Under the pieces are notes generated by a model. It was not told the origin of the DNA and searched no databases. It saw only the letters and a list, made by a program, of their open reading frames with translations. A program made the translations under genes and the position numbers. 64,000 nt of DNA from Myxococcales bacterium (lineage in GTDB: Bacteria > Myxococcota_A > Polyangia > Haliangiales > Haliangiaceae): positions 868,001 through 932,000 of the forward strand of contig JADJUF010000039.1 of assembly GCA_016717005.1 (NCBI GenBank). The letters are read 5' to 3'. Shown in pieces: positions 54,302 through 63,760 of this stretch. How positions within the stretch are numbered: the stretch's first letter is position 1; the number at the start of each line of letters is the position of its first letter.

Positions 54302-57300
54302 CCGACTCCATCCTGGCGTTGTTCCACTTCACGGCGAGCTTCCACGGAGCCGCGGTGGCGCTGGGCTCGAGCCAGTGCGTCGCCTTGTCCAGCCTCCCGG
54401 TCTCCGCGGTGAAGTTGTAGTAGTCGACCTCCCGGGTCGCAAGCGCGTCCTTGAGCTTCGTCTGCATCTCGTCGCGCATCCACTTGTAGGTCGTGCACGC
54501 CGCCGAGAAGATCCGCTCGGCCACCGCGTCGCGGGCTAGCGACTTGCCGGCGACCTCGAGCGGCGCGTTGGCCTTCTGCGCGGCGCGCAGCGCTTCCTTG
54601 TTCTTGAACAGCGCGCGCCAGGCCGACCGCTCGCTGGCGCCGCCGAGCCCGTCGTAGAAGTGGTTGTCGACCGCCTGCCCCGGCGCCGACTTGCTCTTGT
54701 TCTCGACGCTCTCGTCGGGCTCGGCGTGGATGTGGACGTCGCTGCGGTGGGTGTGCTTGCTGAGCAAGATGATCGGCATCTCGGCGCCGCGGCCCGCCTC
54801 GAACCTGGCGACCTGGATGCCCTTGATCGTCGTGACGCCGCTCGCGTCGCCCGACACGCCGGGATAGTAGTCGCTCGCGATACCCGCCTTCACCGGGAAG
54901 GGCGAGTTGGTCTTGTGCATGTTGTGCAGGTACTCGAGCAGCAGGTACTGCGTGGTGTGGTGGGCGTCGCGCTCGTAGCCCTTCTGGCTGCCAGCCGGGC
55001 CGAACTCGGCGTAGGTGCCGAGCCGCAACCCGACGTGGCCGTAGCTCGGGTCGGGCGCGATCGGCGTGCCGCCCTCGTCGGCGTGGTTGGTGCGCAGGTA
55101 GTCCTTCGCCACCGGCAACTGGTTCGCCGGCAGATCGCCGGTGGGCGGATGGGCCTCAGCCTCGACCAGCGCGGCCACCGTGTCGCTGAGCTTCAGCACC
55201 TTCGACTTGTTGTCGTAGGTCCCCGGGCGAGGACCGAGCCGGCTGAGCACCAGCCGGGCCGCGGCCTTGTACTCGGCCTTGGCGTCGGTCGTCGACGCGT
55301 ACTTGGTCTTGATCGACGGCTTGGTCGCGAACGTGTTCTCGATGACCGTGTCCCACAGCCCGGCGGTGCCGCCGAGGAACGGCAGGTGCAGGTAGCCCGC
55401 GCGGACCCCCTTGATCGGCTTGGTGGCGTCGACGACGTCCTTGCGCGCCACCGGCCCCTTGCCCTTGGTCTCGGCGAGGTCGATCGTGATCGCGACGCCG
55501 GTCTGCGCGAACAGGTAGTCGGCGAGCTCCAGCTCGAGCTTGCGCGGCGGCACGTAGTAGTACGTCTTCACCGGCGCGTCCTTGCCGGCCTTGGTCCTGT
55601 GATCGAGCCGGGCCTTGTAGACCAAGACCGGGATCGCGCTCTCGATCTTCTTCTTCTTGTCGGCGTTGTCGGCGATGTACTTCACCACCGCCGCCGCGAC
55701 GTCCGGAAGGTTGAACGGCGCCATCTTGAAGTCGGCCGGCTTCATCGAGGTGAGCGCGGAGAACAGCGCCGCGACCCCGCCGCTCTTCAGGGCCGCCGCG
55801 ACCGCGCGCGCGTCGGCGTCCTCGGCCAGTTCCTCCTCGAGGTACTTCGCGCCGCCCTTGCCGGCGTCGATCTCCTCCATGTTCTTGCGGATCGCGGTGT
55901 CGGCGGTCATCTCGCGCAGGAACCTGCGGAAGAAGTCCGAGCCGAACGGCTGCAGGCCCCGCGTCGCGCCGAGGTCGGCGTCGTCGAGGTGTCCACCGCC
56001 GGCGACGCGATCGGCCGACGCCTCGCGCGCGGTGTCGACGTTGAGCCCGAGCCCGGCGGTCCCGACCTGCGGCGATGACGAGTGGGCCGCGCCGAGCGGG
56101 CGCGGGCCGGTCTGCTGGACAACGTGGGTCAGCTCGTGGTGGAGCACGCGCGTCCCGAACGTCGAGCCGGGGTCGAGGCCGGGCCGCAAGAAGACGTGGC
56201 TGCCGGTGGTGAGGCCCTCGGCGCCGTACGCCGACGTCATGGCGCCAGCGTCGCCACCGGTGTGGAGGCGGACGTGGCCGAGGTCGTGGCCGAGCCGCGG
56301 TTCCACCGCCGCGCGGGTGTCGACCGACAGCGGCGCACCGGCCTCGAACGACGGCGGCGACGGCGGCGCGCCTGACCCGCCCGCGCCACCGGGTTGCAAG
56401 AACGGCTCGGTCTCCGGCTGATCTTCCTGCTCGGGAAAGCCCGAGCCGTCGGTCTGTGCGGCGATGGGCACGCTGGCGGCGTCCGGCGTCTTGACCATCT
56501 TCGCCAGGAACGGCACTTCGCTGAGCTTGCCCTTCAGCGCGCCGACGAACTCGTCGCGGAACTCGACCAGCGTGGGGTTGAAGCGATCGCGGATCTGCTG
56601 GCGCCACAGCTCGTTGGGATCGATGCCACCCGACTTCAAGCCATCGGCGATGGCCTTGAGCCCGTCCTGCCAGATGTCGAGCTCGCTCAAGATCGCCTTC
56701 ATGCCGGCGTAGCCGATGCGGTACTCAAACCCGAGTCGATCGATGATCGTGTCGATGATGAACTCGATCACCGTCTCGAGCTTGACCAGCTCCTCGGGCA
56801 GCTCGACGTGCGACAGCGTGTTGAGCATCTCGGCGCCACGCTCGAGCAGGCCATTGGCGCCTTCCTTCAACTGCTCCTCGTACGTCGCCTTGCGGTCCTT
56901 GTCGGTCGCGGCGCCGCCGCCGATCAGCTCGGCGAGGTCGATCGACGGCAGCCGCTCGTAGTTCTGCAGCACGAAGCGCGCGACCGTCGACGCGCCGGGA
57001 TGGCTGATCAACCACAGGTGGGCGCGCCGCACCGGCGTCTGCGCGACGGCGCGCACGCGCTGGACACGCGCGAGCATGCGCGTGCCCAGCCGCAGGATGT
57101 TGCGGGCGATCGCGGCGACGCGCGCCCACTTGCCCTGCTTGCGGCCGACGCTCCGCTGTCGGTCGGTGCCGTGATCGGGCACGTCGAACTTGCGATCGAC
57201 GGTGTCGAACAGGAGCCACAGCACCGCCTGCTCGGGCGAGATCTTGAAGAAGCCGAGGATGTGCTCGACGTACTTGCGGATCGCGCCGACGCCGTCCTTG

Positions 57301-60300
57301 CTGAAGGCGTCGAGGATCTCCTTGAGCTCGTCGCTGCCCATGGTCTCGAAGACCGCGGCCGCGATGCGCGCCACCCGGGCCGCGGCGGCGGTCGGCGGGA
57401 ACCAACTCGCGGCCACCATGATCGCGTCGGCGAACGTGTCGAGCGCGCCGGCCAGCTTCTTCAGGCCCTTGAGGATCGAGTACATCGCGGTCGCATGCGA
57501 GACCTGACCCAGCATGCGGAAGTTGGTATCGGCGACGTCCCAGAAGGAATCGCCGATCTTGATCTTGAAGAGGAGGTCGCCAGTCGGCGCGATCCGCCGG
57601 CGCTTCTCGTCGACCAGGAACGCATCGCCCGCGGTGTCGTCGGTACCGGGCCACGGCACGCCGCCGGCCAGCCCCATGGGGAACCGGGTGTGCCAGCGAA
57701 ACGACTTGTAGACCTTCACGAGCTGGTAGCGCACGCCCTCGTGGTGGAAGCCGTTGTCGTAGCCGGCGTGGAAGTGATAGGTCTCGCCGACCGCGCGCAG
57801 GCTCTGCGAGCCGACCTCGCCGAGCATGCCGAACTCGAGCTGATGCTCGAGCACCGCCTCCTTGAGCGTCTTCTCCTGGTTGGCCAGGAGCGCGGCCGCC
57901 ATGGCCATCATGGCTTCAGTGTAGTCGCCGCGCCGGATCGCCAGCACCCGTGGTCGGTAGCGCGGATCGTGCTCTTCCTTCCACACCCGCAGCGTCCCCG
58001 AGATCAGCGGCAGGACCTGGCTGATGGGGATGTCGCGCAGATCACCGCCGATCGCCCCGTTCATGACCGCCGCGGTCTCGAGCACCATCGCCGCCATCTG
58101 CGCCGGCCGATCCTCGTCGGGCATGATGAACCCGCCGAAGTCGAGCATCCACGACGCCGCCTCGCGCGGCTCGAACATCTTGTCGAGCTGGTAGCGATCG
58201 TAGGCGCGCCAGTGCGGGAAGATGCGCGTCTCCTCGTGAACCCGGCGCTGATGGCTCGTGGCGCGGCGCGCGGCGTCCTCGAGACCGACGTGGGTCACGT
58301 CGCCCTTGAGCGCGAGGTCGTAGTCGCCGGTGAGCTGCTTGCGCAAGAGCTCGTCGACCGACGTGCCGCCGACCAACGTGCCCGCCTTCGCGAGCTTCTC
58401 CAGCATGTCGAGCCAGGTCCAGTAGGCGGGCTGCGCGGGCATGGGGTCGACGTACGTGGCGTTCCACACCGTGCGGACCGCGTCGTCGAGGCCGGGGATC
58501 TTGCGCAGGAGCTCCACCATCTGATCCATGCGCGGGATGGCCCACACCACGGCGCCGTCGGCGTGGACGCGCTCGCCGTCGGCGGTCGCGGTGAAGAAGC
58601 CGGCGCGCCCGCCGCGGACCTCCGCGACGCGCGGGTGGTCGAGCAGGAGGTTCGAGATCGACTCGGTCGGGCTGGTCCCCTTCAGCACGATCGAGCCCGG
58701 CATGATCCAGCGCTCGGGGCGCGGCCAGGTCTCGACCGCCTTCACCGCGTCGGTGAGGATCGGCTGGTGGGTGTCGGAGAAGTCGTCCTTGCGCTGGCCG
58801 AGCAGCGTCTCGAGCTGGCCGGTGAGCTGGCGATAGTAGTCGGCGTAGAGGAACCGCTCCATCAGGCCGAAGGTGAGCTTGATCGACGGGAAGTTGACGG
58901 GCACCGCGCCGGCGCCGAGATCGCGCGACATGTCGCCGAGGCGGATGTCCTTGGACTGCGTCCACGCTCGATCGAGCGCGACCTGATTCTCCTTGGGCGC
59001 GAGCACGCCCTTGACGGTGGCGGACAGCGCGTCCGACGCGAGGATGGCCGCGATGTTGTTGACCAGCCGCGCGACCCGGATGCGATGACCGATCCGGTGA
59101 TCGGCGAGGAGCTTCTCGTTCTTCTTCGCCGCGGTGCCGAGGTCGACCTTGGCGAAGCCCTTGTCGGCGGCGACGTCGTAGTCGCGCAGTTGCTGATCGA
59201 GCAGATCGGCGGCCACGAGCACCCATCCGATCCGGAGGTCGGCGTCGCTCGGGTCGGCGCCCTTCCGGATCGACTGGATCAACGGCACCTCGTAGTGCTT
59301 GTAGACGTGGGCGCGGAGGTGCTCGCGCGCGTTCTTGACCTTGCCGCCGTAGACGTCGGGCTTGGGCAGCGAGTCGAAGCGCCCGGCGTTCTTCTCGGTG
59401 AAGAGCGCCTTGCCCATCGCGATCAGGTGCTTCACGAAGGGCTTGAGGCGAGCGTCGGCGCGGAGGCCCGCCTGGAACGCGGTCCGCGCCTCGCCGCTCG
59501 CCAGGACCCGATCGTCGACGCCGCGCCAGTACGCCAGCGCCAGCGCCGCCTTCGCCTTCACCAGCGGCCGCAGGTGGCCCAGCATCTTCAGTTGCTCGGG
59601 CGAGAAGTCCGCGTCGTCGGTCTTGGTCGGCGCCGACTGCCAGTCGGGCCCCCCGTCGTCGGGCTCGGCCAGGCGCGCCGCCAGGTTCTGCCGCGTCACG
59701 GTCGCCAGGTGCCCCTGCTTCAGCAACCGCGCCGCGAGATCGGGCAACCAGGAAGTTCGCAGCTCGTCGAGCTTGACCAGGGCCGTCAGGGTGACGAAGA
59801 ACAGCTCGTTCTCCTCGAGACCCTTGGATTCCTGCGCGGCCTTCATCGCCGCGGCCGCGGCCTTCTGGAACGAGCCGCCCTGGATCGACAGGTCGTACAT
59901 CCAGCGCGACGTCGGGCTCAGCAAGAACGGCAGATAGGTGTTGGCCCAGTTGGTGAAGAAGAGCGTCTTCAGCACCATGCGCTTGGGCGAGCCGGTGCGC
60001 TCGGGCCGCGCCAGCGCCTCGATGACGAACGCCGAGGACGGGTTGGCCTTGCGGTACGCGAGGTAGAAGGCCTTCGACAGGAACGCGGTGCGCAGATCGC
60101 GGCCGGCGCGATCGAGCGCGGTGCGCGCCGCGGCGAACTGGCCGAGCGCCTTCCAGCAGTCGAGGTAGAAGCCGCGGACGCGCTCGGGCAGCGCGTCGAA
60201 GGCGGTGAGCTTGGCCGCGGCGGCGGGCGCGGTGCCGCCGGTGCCGAGCAGCTCGGCGGCGAGCGCCGGCGTGGTGGCGGGAACCGGCCGGAACGCGGTG

Positions 60301-60956
60301 CCGACCAGCGCCTCGACGTTCGCGAAGGCCGCGTTGAGCGCCGCATCGCCGGTGCCGTGCTCGTGCTCGTAGCGCGCGCGGATCGTCGCGTACTCGATCT
60401 TGTCGTCCTCCCACAGCCCGATCGCGTCGACCGCCTGCTCGGCGCACTGGACCGGCGCGGGGCCGTGCTGCGCCGTCGCGACCATCGTCTGATCGGTGGT
60501 CGCGCGTCCGGTCTGCTGCAGGACGTGCGCGACCTCGTGCGCGAGCAGCACGAACCCGGCCTCGCCGGTCAGCTCCGGTTGCGCCAGATCGAGGTAGACG
60601 TCGCGGCCGGCCGCGAAGCCGCGCGCGGCCAGCCCGCGCGCCGCGGCGGCGGCGTTGGCGTCGGTGTGGATCCGCACCGCGTCGAGGCGCGCGCCGAAGC
60701 CGCGCTCGAGTCGCGCGCGCACGCCGCCCGGTAGCGGCGCGCCGGGACTGCCCGCGATCGGCGCCGCGGCGGCCGGCGCCGCCGACAGCGTCCGCGCTTG
60801 ACCGACCGCGCCCGTCGCGACCGCGGCGGCGCTGCGCGCGGCCTCTTGCTCCCACCGCACCGTCGCGGCGCTGCGCGGCGCTGGACGCGGAGACGCCGGG
60901 CGGGCGCCGGCCCCACGCCCGCCCAATTTCCCCCGTGAAGGCGGAGCCAGCTTCAC
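54273..60956 (-). CDS. 2227-aa protein with two DUF4157 (eCIS-core) domains
   Basis: GTG start at 60956. Two separate DUF4157 domains: residues about 74-150 (RARLERGFGARLDAVRIHTD; LLAHEVAHVLQQTG, HEVAH at 140-144) and about 1540-1640 (VEPRLGHDLGHVRLHTGGDA; RVLHHELTHVVQQTGPRP, HELTH at 1607-1611). Each has an HExxH zinc-protease-like motif. Between them lie about 1400 mostly helical residues with an amphipathic/hydrophobic part around 1158-1252 (DAIMVAASWFPPTAAAARVA). The C-terminal 580 residues hold YERDAHHTTQYLLLEYL (His1999-2000) and KHTHRSDVHIHAEPDE, possibly a catalytic toxin module. DUF4157 proteins are associated with extracellular contractile injection systems; no such structural genes are visible here. 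No signal peptide. Confidence 0.85.
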   Translation of the reverse strand: MKLAPPSRGKLGGRGAGARPASPRPAPRSAATVRWEQEAARSAAAVATGAVGQARTLSAAPAAAAPIAGSPGAPLPGGVRARLERGFGARLDAVRIHTDANAAAAARGLAARGFAAGRDVYLDLAQPELTGEAGFVLLAHEVAHVLQQTGRATTDQTMVATAQHGPAPVQCAEQAVDAIGLWEDDKIEYATIRARYEHEHGTGDAALNAAFANVEALVGTAFRPVPATTPALAAELLGTGGTAPAAAAKLTAFDALPERVRGFYLDCWKALGQFAAARTALDRAGRDLRTAFLSKAFYLAYRKANPSSAFVIEALARPERTGSPKRMVLKTLFFTNWANTYLPFLLSPTSRWMYDLSIQGGSFQKAAAAAMKAAQESKGLEENELFFVTLTALVKLDELRTSWLPDLAARLLKQGHLATVTRQNLAARLAEPDDGGPDWQSAPTKTDDADFSPEQLKMLGHLRPLVKAKAALALAYWRGVDDRVLASGEARTAFQAGLRADARLKPFVKHLIAMGKALFTEKNAGRFDSLPKPDVYGGKVKNAREHLRAHVYKHYEVPLIQSIRKGADPSDADLRIGWVLVAADLLDQQLRDYDVAADKGFAKVDLGTAAKKNEKLLADHRIGHRIRVARLVNNIAAILASDALSATVKGVLAPKENQVALDRAWTQSKDIRLGDMSRDLGAGAVPVNFPSIKLTFGLMERFLYADYYRQLTGQLETLLGQRKDDFSDTHQPILTDAVKAVETWPRPERWIMPGSIVLKGTSPTESISNLLLDHPRVAEVRGGRAGFFTATADGERVHADGAVVWAIPRMDQMVELLRKIPGLDDAVRTVWNATYVDPMPAQPAYWTWLDMLEKLAKAGTLVGGTSVDELLRKQLTGDYDLALKGDVTHVGLEDAARRATSHQRRVHEETRIFPHWRAYDRYQLDKMFEPREAASWMLDFGGFIMPDEDRPAQMAAMVLETAAVMNGAIGGDLRDIPISQVLPLISGTLRVWKEEHDPRYRPRVLAIRRGDYTEAMMAMAAALLANQEKTLKEAVLEHQLEFGMLGEVGSQSLRAVGETYHFHAGYDNGFHHEGVRYQLVKVYKSFRWHTRFPMGLAGGVPWPGTDDTAGDAFLVDEKRRRIAPTGDLLFKIKIGDSFWDVADTNFRMLGQVSHATAMYSILKGLKKLAGALDTFADAIMVAASWFPPTAAAARVARIAAAVFETMGSDELKEILDAFSKDGVGAIRKYVEHILGFFKISPEQAVLWLLFDTVDRKFDVPDHGTDRQRSVGRKQGKWARVAAIARNILRLGTRMLARVQRVRAVAQTPVRRAHLWLISHPGASTVARFVLQNYERLPSIDLAELIGGGAATDKDRKATYEEQLKEGANGLLERGAEMLNTLSHVELPEELVKLETVIEFIIDTIIDRLGFEYRIGYAGMKAILSELDIWQDGLKAIADGLKSGGIDPNELWRQQIRDRFNPTLVEFRDEFVGALKGKLSEVPFLAKMVKTPDAASVPIAAQTDGSGFPEQEDQPETEPFLQPGGAGGSGAPPSPPSFEAGAPLSVDTRAAVEPRLGHDLGHVRLHTGGDAGAMTSAYGAEGLTTGSHVFLRPGLDPGSTFGTRVLHHELTHVVQQTGPRPLGAAHSSSPQVGTAGLGLNVDTAREASADRVAGGGHLDDADLGATRGLQPFGSDFFRRFLREMTADTAIRKNMEEIDAGKGGAKYLEEELAEDADARAVAAALKSGGVAALFSALTSMKPADFKMAPFNLPDVAAAVVKYIADNADKKKKIESAIPVLVYKARLDHRTKAGKDAPVKTYYYVPPRKLELELADYLFAQTGVAITIDLAETKGKGPVARKDVVDATKPIKGVRAGYLHLPFLGGTAGLWDTVIENTFATKPSIKTKYASTTDAKAEYKAAARLVLSRLGPRPGTYDNKSKVLKLSDTVAALVEAEAHPPTGDLPANQLPVAKDYLRTNHADEGGTPIAPDPSYGHVGLRLGTYAEFGPAGSQKGYERDAHHTTQYLLLEYLHNMHKTNSPFPVKAGIASDYYPGVSGDASGVTTIKGIQVARFEAGRGAEMPIILLSKHTHRSDVHIHAEPDESVENKSKSAPGQAVDNHFYDGLGGASERSAWRALFKNKEALRAAQKANAPLEVAGKSLARDAVAERIFSAACTTYKWMRDEMQTKLKDALATREVDYYNFTAETGRLDKATHWLEPSATAAPWKLAVKWNNARMESGGAGFDPTK

Positions 60957-60992
60957 GCGGCGAGCGTACTACAACACCGCGCGATCGACGGC

Positions 60993-61400
60993 TCACGGCG
61001 CCGTGCGCAAGCCCACCGCCGCATCGACCCGCGAGCCCACCGACCCGGCATCGATCCGGTCCGCCGCCGCCGCCTCGAACGCGCGCGCGTAGTCGTCTCC
61101 TCGCCGGCGTGCGTCGTCGGAGCCCGGCAGCGCTCCCGGCGGGGCCGGCCGCTGCGTTCGACCCGGTCCGTCCGCGCGCTTCCCGCTCGCCGCCGTCGCG
61201 CCGTCGCTCGCCGGCCCGTCGCTCGCCGGCCCGTCGCTCGCCGGCCCGTCCGCGAGCGTCGCGTCGCTCGCCGGTGCCACGACGGCCGCGTCGCTCGCCG
61301 GTGCCACGACGGCCGCGTCGCTCGCCGTCGTCACCGGCCTGGCCGGCCGGCTGCACGAGCCGGCGACCAGCACCACGATCCCCATGACGAAACCACGCAC
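60993..61400 (-). CDS. Small lipoprotein with internal repeats
   Basis: 135 residues from a GTG at 61400, 36 bases before the giant gene. Lipobox AGSC places lipid at Cys16. The linker is two copies of ASDAAVVAP followed by repeated DGPAS units; the DNA is correspondingly repetitive (61200-61330). Only the last 60 residues (DDARRRGDDYARAFEAAAAD) look folded. Probably co-transcribed with the twin-DUF4157 gene. The 283 bases upstream (61401-61683) show only a short direct repeat (GACCGACGCGCCG twice near 61460). Confidence 0.6.
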   Translation of the reverse strand: MRGFVMGIVVLVAGSCSRPARPVTTASDAAVVAPASDAAVVAPASDATLADGPASDGPASDGPASDGATAASGKRADGPGRTQRPAPPGALPGSDDARRRGDDYARAFEAAAADRIDAGSVGSRVDAAVGLRTAP

Positions 61401-61683
61401 CGCTGGAACCTAGACGGCTCCCGCCGGGTCGGCAAGGGCTGGCGTCTGGACGCAGGTCGACCGACGCGCCGGACCGACGCGCCGGACGGCGCCGCGCCGA
61501 GGGGATCGCCCCGGCGCGCGGACGCGACGCGCTCCGCGGCCAGCGCGGTCCGGCACGCCCCGGCGTGGGCGGTTCGCCACCCGTCCGGCCACCGCGCTGC
61601 GCACCTGACCATTCGCCAGCGGCCTCAGGTGGCCAATGTCGCCAACGATCGAGGTCATTTCACACTCACGGGGTGATCGCGTG

Positions 61684-62517
61684 TCACGCCGCGGCGCGAT
61701 CGACGAGCGGCCCGTCGACGCCGAACAGCTCGGCGCGCCAGGCCGCGAGCAGCGCGTCGGTGTCGCGATCGCGCGGGTGGAAGCCCGGGCGGAAGTACGC
61801 GAAGTACGCCGGGATCAGCCGCGTGAAGTAGCCCGGCGACAGCCACAGCTTGCCGACGCTGCGGGCCCAGGTCCACGGCTTCCACAGCACCCGGCGCGTG
61901 ACCATCAGGCGCGCGTGCACCAGCGCCAGCACGGTGACGAACAGCGCGGTGGTGTAGAGCATGGTCGTGACCCGCCGCCAGTAGCCGCCGCCGACCGCGC
62001 GGTAGACGTCGAACGCGACCGCCTTGTGCTCGCACTCCTCGAGCGCGTGCCACTGCCACAGCGCGCGCACCGACGGATCGAAGTCGGCCTGCTGCCGGCG
62101 ATCGCTGAGCAGGGTCTCCCCGAGGATCGCGGTGAAGTGCTCGAGCGCGCACGTGATCGCGAGCTGCGAGCGCCGCGGCAGCGCCCGCCGGCCCAGGTCG
62201 AGCAGCGCGCGCAGCCGACGCTCGACCGCGGCGCCCTCGGCGTGGCCGTGGGCCGCGAGCAGGTCGTTGAGCACGCGGTGCTCGCGCCCGTGCATGGCCT
62301 CCTGGGCGATGAACCCGGCGATCTCGGCCCGCAGCGCCGGGTCGGTCACCTGGTCGCGCACCTGCTTGACCGAGTCGACGAAGAACCGCTCGCCCTCGGG
62401 GAACAGCAGGGACAGCGCGCCCAGCAGCGTGGTGGCGTAGGCACAGCCGTCGACCCAGTCGCGCGGCACCGCGGCGGGATCGAGGCCGAAATCGACGTCG
62501 CGGCGCGGGATGGTCAT
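61684..62517 (-). CDS. PF10118 metal-dependent hydrolase-like protein
   Basis: 277 residues from ATG 62517. The ferritin-like helical bundle of the COG3687/PF10118 family is seen in FIAQEAMHGREHRVLNDLL, CALEHFTAILGETLL and WQWHALEECEHKAVAFDVYR, which supply the Glu/His ligands for a di-metal site. Two hydrophobic helices (TTMLYTTALFVTVLALVHAR) lie in the second half and the C-terminus is basic/aromatic. The family is annotated as predicted metal-dependent hydrolases without known substrate. Divergent from an AraC-type regulator 75 bases away, which is the probable controller. Confidence 0.86.
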   Translation of the reverse strand: MTIPRRDVDFGLDPAAVPRDWVDGCAYATTLLGALSLLFPEGERFFVDSVKQVRDQVTDPALRAEIAGFIAQEAMHGREHRVLNDLLAAHGHAEGAAVERRLRALLDLGRRALPRRSQLAITCALEHFTAILGETLLSDRRQQADFDPSVRALWQWHALEECEHKAVAFDVYRAVGGGYWRRVTTMLYTTALFVTVLALVHARLMVTRRVLWKPWTWARSVGKLWLSPGYFTRLIPAYFAYFRPGFHPRDRDTDALLAAWRAELFGVDGPLVDRAAA

Positions 62518-62591
62518 GGGCTCAGCGTGGCCCCGGCCGCGCGATCGCCGTAGGTCCGGGCGTGCCGACCGGTTATCATCTGGGGCCAGAC

Positions 62592-63587
62592 GTGACCACC
62601 TCGACCGCCGACATCCCGGGCGCGTACGTGCGCGACGTGATCGCGCTGTGCGGCCGCTGGCACGTACCCGCGGGCGAGCTGACCCGCGGCCTGCCGGTGA
62701 CCGTCGCGGCGCTGGCCGCCCCCGAGACCCGCGTGCCGCTGGCGGTGTGCGCCGAGATCGTGGCCCGGGCCCACCGCCTCACGCGCGAGCCGGCGCTGGC
62801 GCTCTACGTCGGCTGGCAGATGCGGCTGTCGACCCACGGCTACCTCGGGTTCGCGGCCATGACCGCGGCCACGGTGCGCGAGGCCATCGAGCTGGCGGTG
62901 CGGTTCGCCGCGACCCGGACGACCGCGATCGGCCTGGCGCTCGAGGTCGAGGGCGCCGCCGCGGCGCTGGTCGTCGAGGAGCGCGCCGACCTCGGCCCGC
63001 TGCGCGAGTTCGCGGTGCTGTCGCTGGTGGTCGGGCTGTGGCAGCTCGGCCGCGCGTTGACGGGGCGGCCGCTGGTCGGCACCGCCGAGTGCGGGTTCCC
63101 GGCGCCGGCCTTCATCGCGCAGGTGCCGTTCGCGGCCGGGATGATCCGGTTCGAGCGCCCGGCCCACCGCATGCGGTTCGCCGCCAGCGTCCTCGACCTG
63201 CCGATCACCTCGGCCGACCCGGTCGCGCTCGAGCTCGCGCGCGGCCAGTGCGAGCGCGAGCTGGCGGCCATCGTCGACGCCGGCCTGCCGGCCCGGGTCC
63301 GGGCCGAGGTCGTCGCCCGCGTCGACGGCGACGCCGCGCTGCCCGCGGTCGCGCGCGCGCTCCGGCTGTCGACCCGCACGCTCAAGCGCAAGCTGGCCGA
63401 GCGCGACACCACCTTCACCGCCATCGTCGACGATCTGCGCCGGCAGCGGGCGCTGCTGCTGCTCGACGACCGGGCCCTGTCGATCGGCGAGGTCGCGGCC
63501 CGGGTCGGCTACACCGAGCTGCCCAACTTCACGCGCGCGTTCAAGCGCTGGACCGGGATGACGCCGGCGGCGTACCGGACCCGCTGA
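62592..63587 (+). CDS. AraC-family transcriptional regulator
   Basis: 331 residues from GTG 62592 (GTG 62562 would add 10 residues). The N-terminal 200 residues match the arabinose-binding-like domain of the OruR/FeaR-type group (LGFAAMTAATVREAIELAVR; CGFPAPAFIAQVPFAAGMIR). The C-terminal 90 residues hold two helix-turn-helix motifs: VARALRLSTRTLKRKLAERD and the family signature IGEVAARVGYTELPNFTRAF, RWTGMTPAAYR. It probably controls the divergent PF10118 gene; the inducer is unknown. Confidence 0.92.
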   Translation: MTTSTADIPGAYVRDVIALCGRWHVPAGELTRGLPVTVAALAAPETRVPLAVCAEIVARAHRLTREPALALYVGWQMRLSTHGYLGFAAMTAATVREAIELAVRFAATRTTAIGLALEVEGAAAALVVEERADLGPLREFAVLSLVVGLWQLGRALTGRPLVGTAECGFPAPAFIAQVPFAAGMIRFERPAHRMRFAASVLDLPITSADPVALELARGQCERELAAIVDAGLPARVRAEVVARVDGDAALPAVARALRLSTRTLKRKLAERDTTFTAIVDDLRRQRALLLLDDRALSIGEVAARVGYTELPNFTRAFKRWTGMTPAAYRTR

Positions 63588-63760
63588 TCCCGCCCGTTGT
63601 GATCCTCACACGCCCCCGCGCGGCGCCAGATCCGCCAACGCCGCGCGTCGCGCAGCGCCTGGCGCAGATCGTGCGCGAATCGCCGCCGAGCGCAGATCAC
63701 CCGGTGACGACGGCGGATCGTCGCATTTACAGGGGCGCCCGCGCGCACTAAAACCCAGCC

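Noticed and set aside
54660..60734. Long plus-strand Arg/Val/Leu-rich frames across the giant gene
   Set aside because: They are antisense shadows; the minus strand carries recognisable DUF4157 domains and the expected codon bias.
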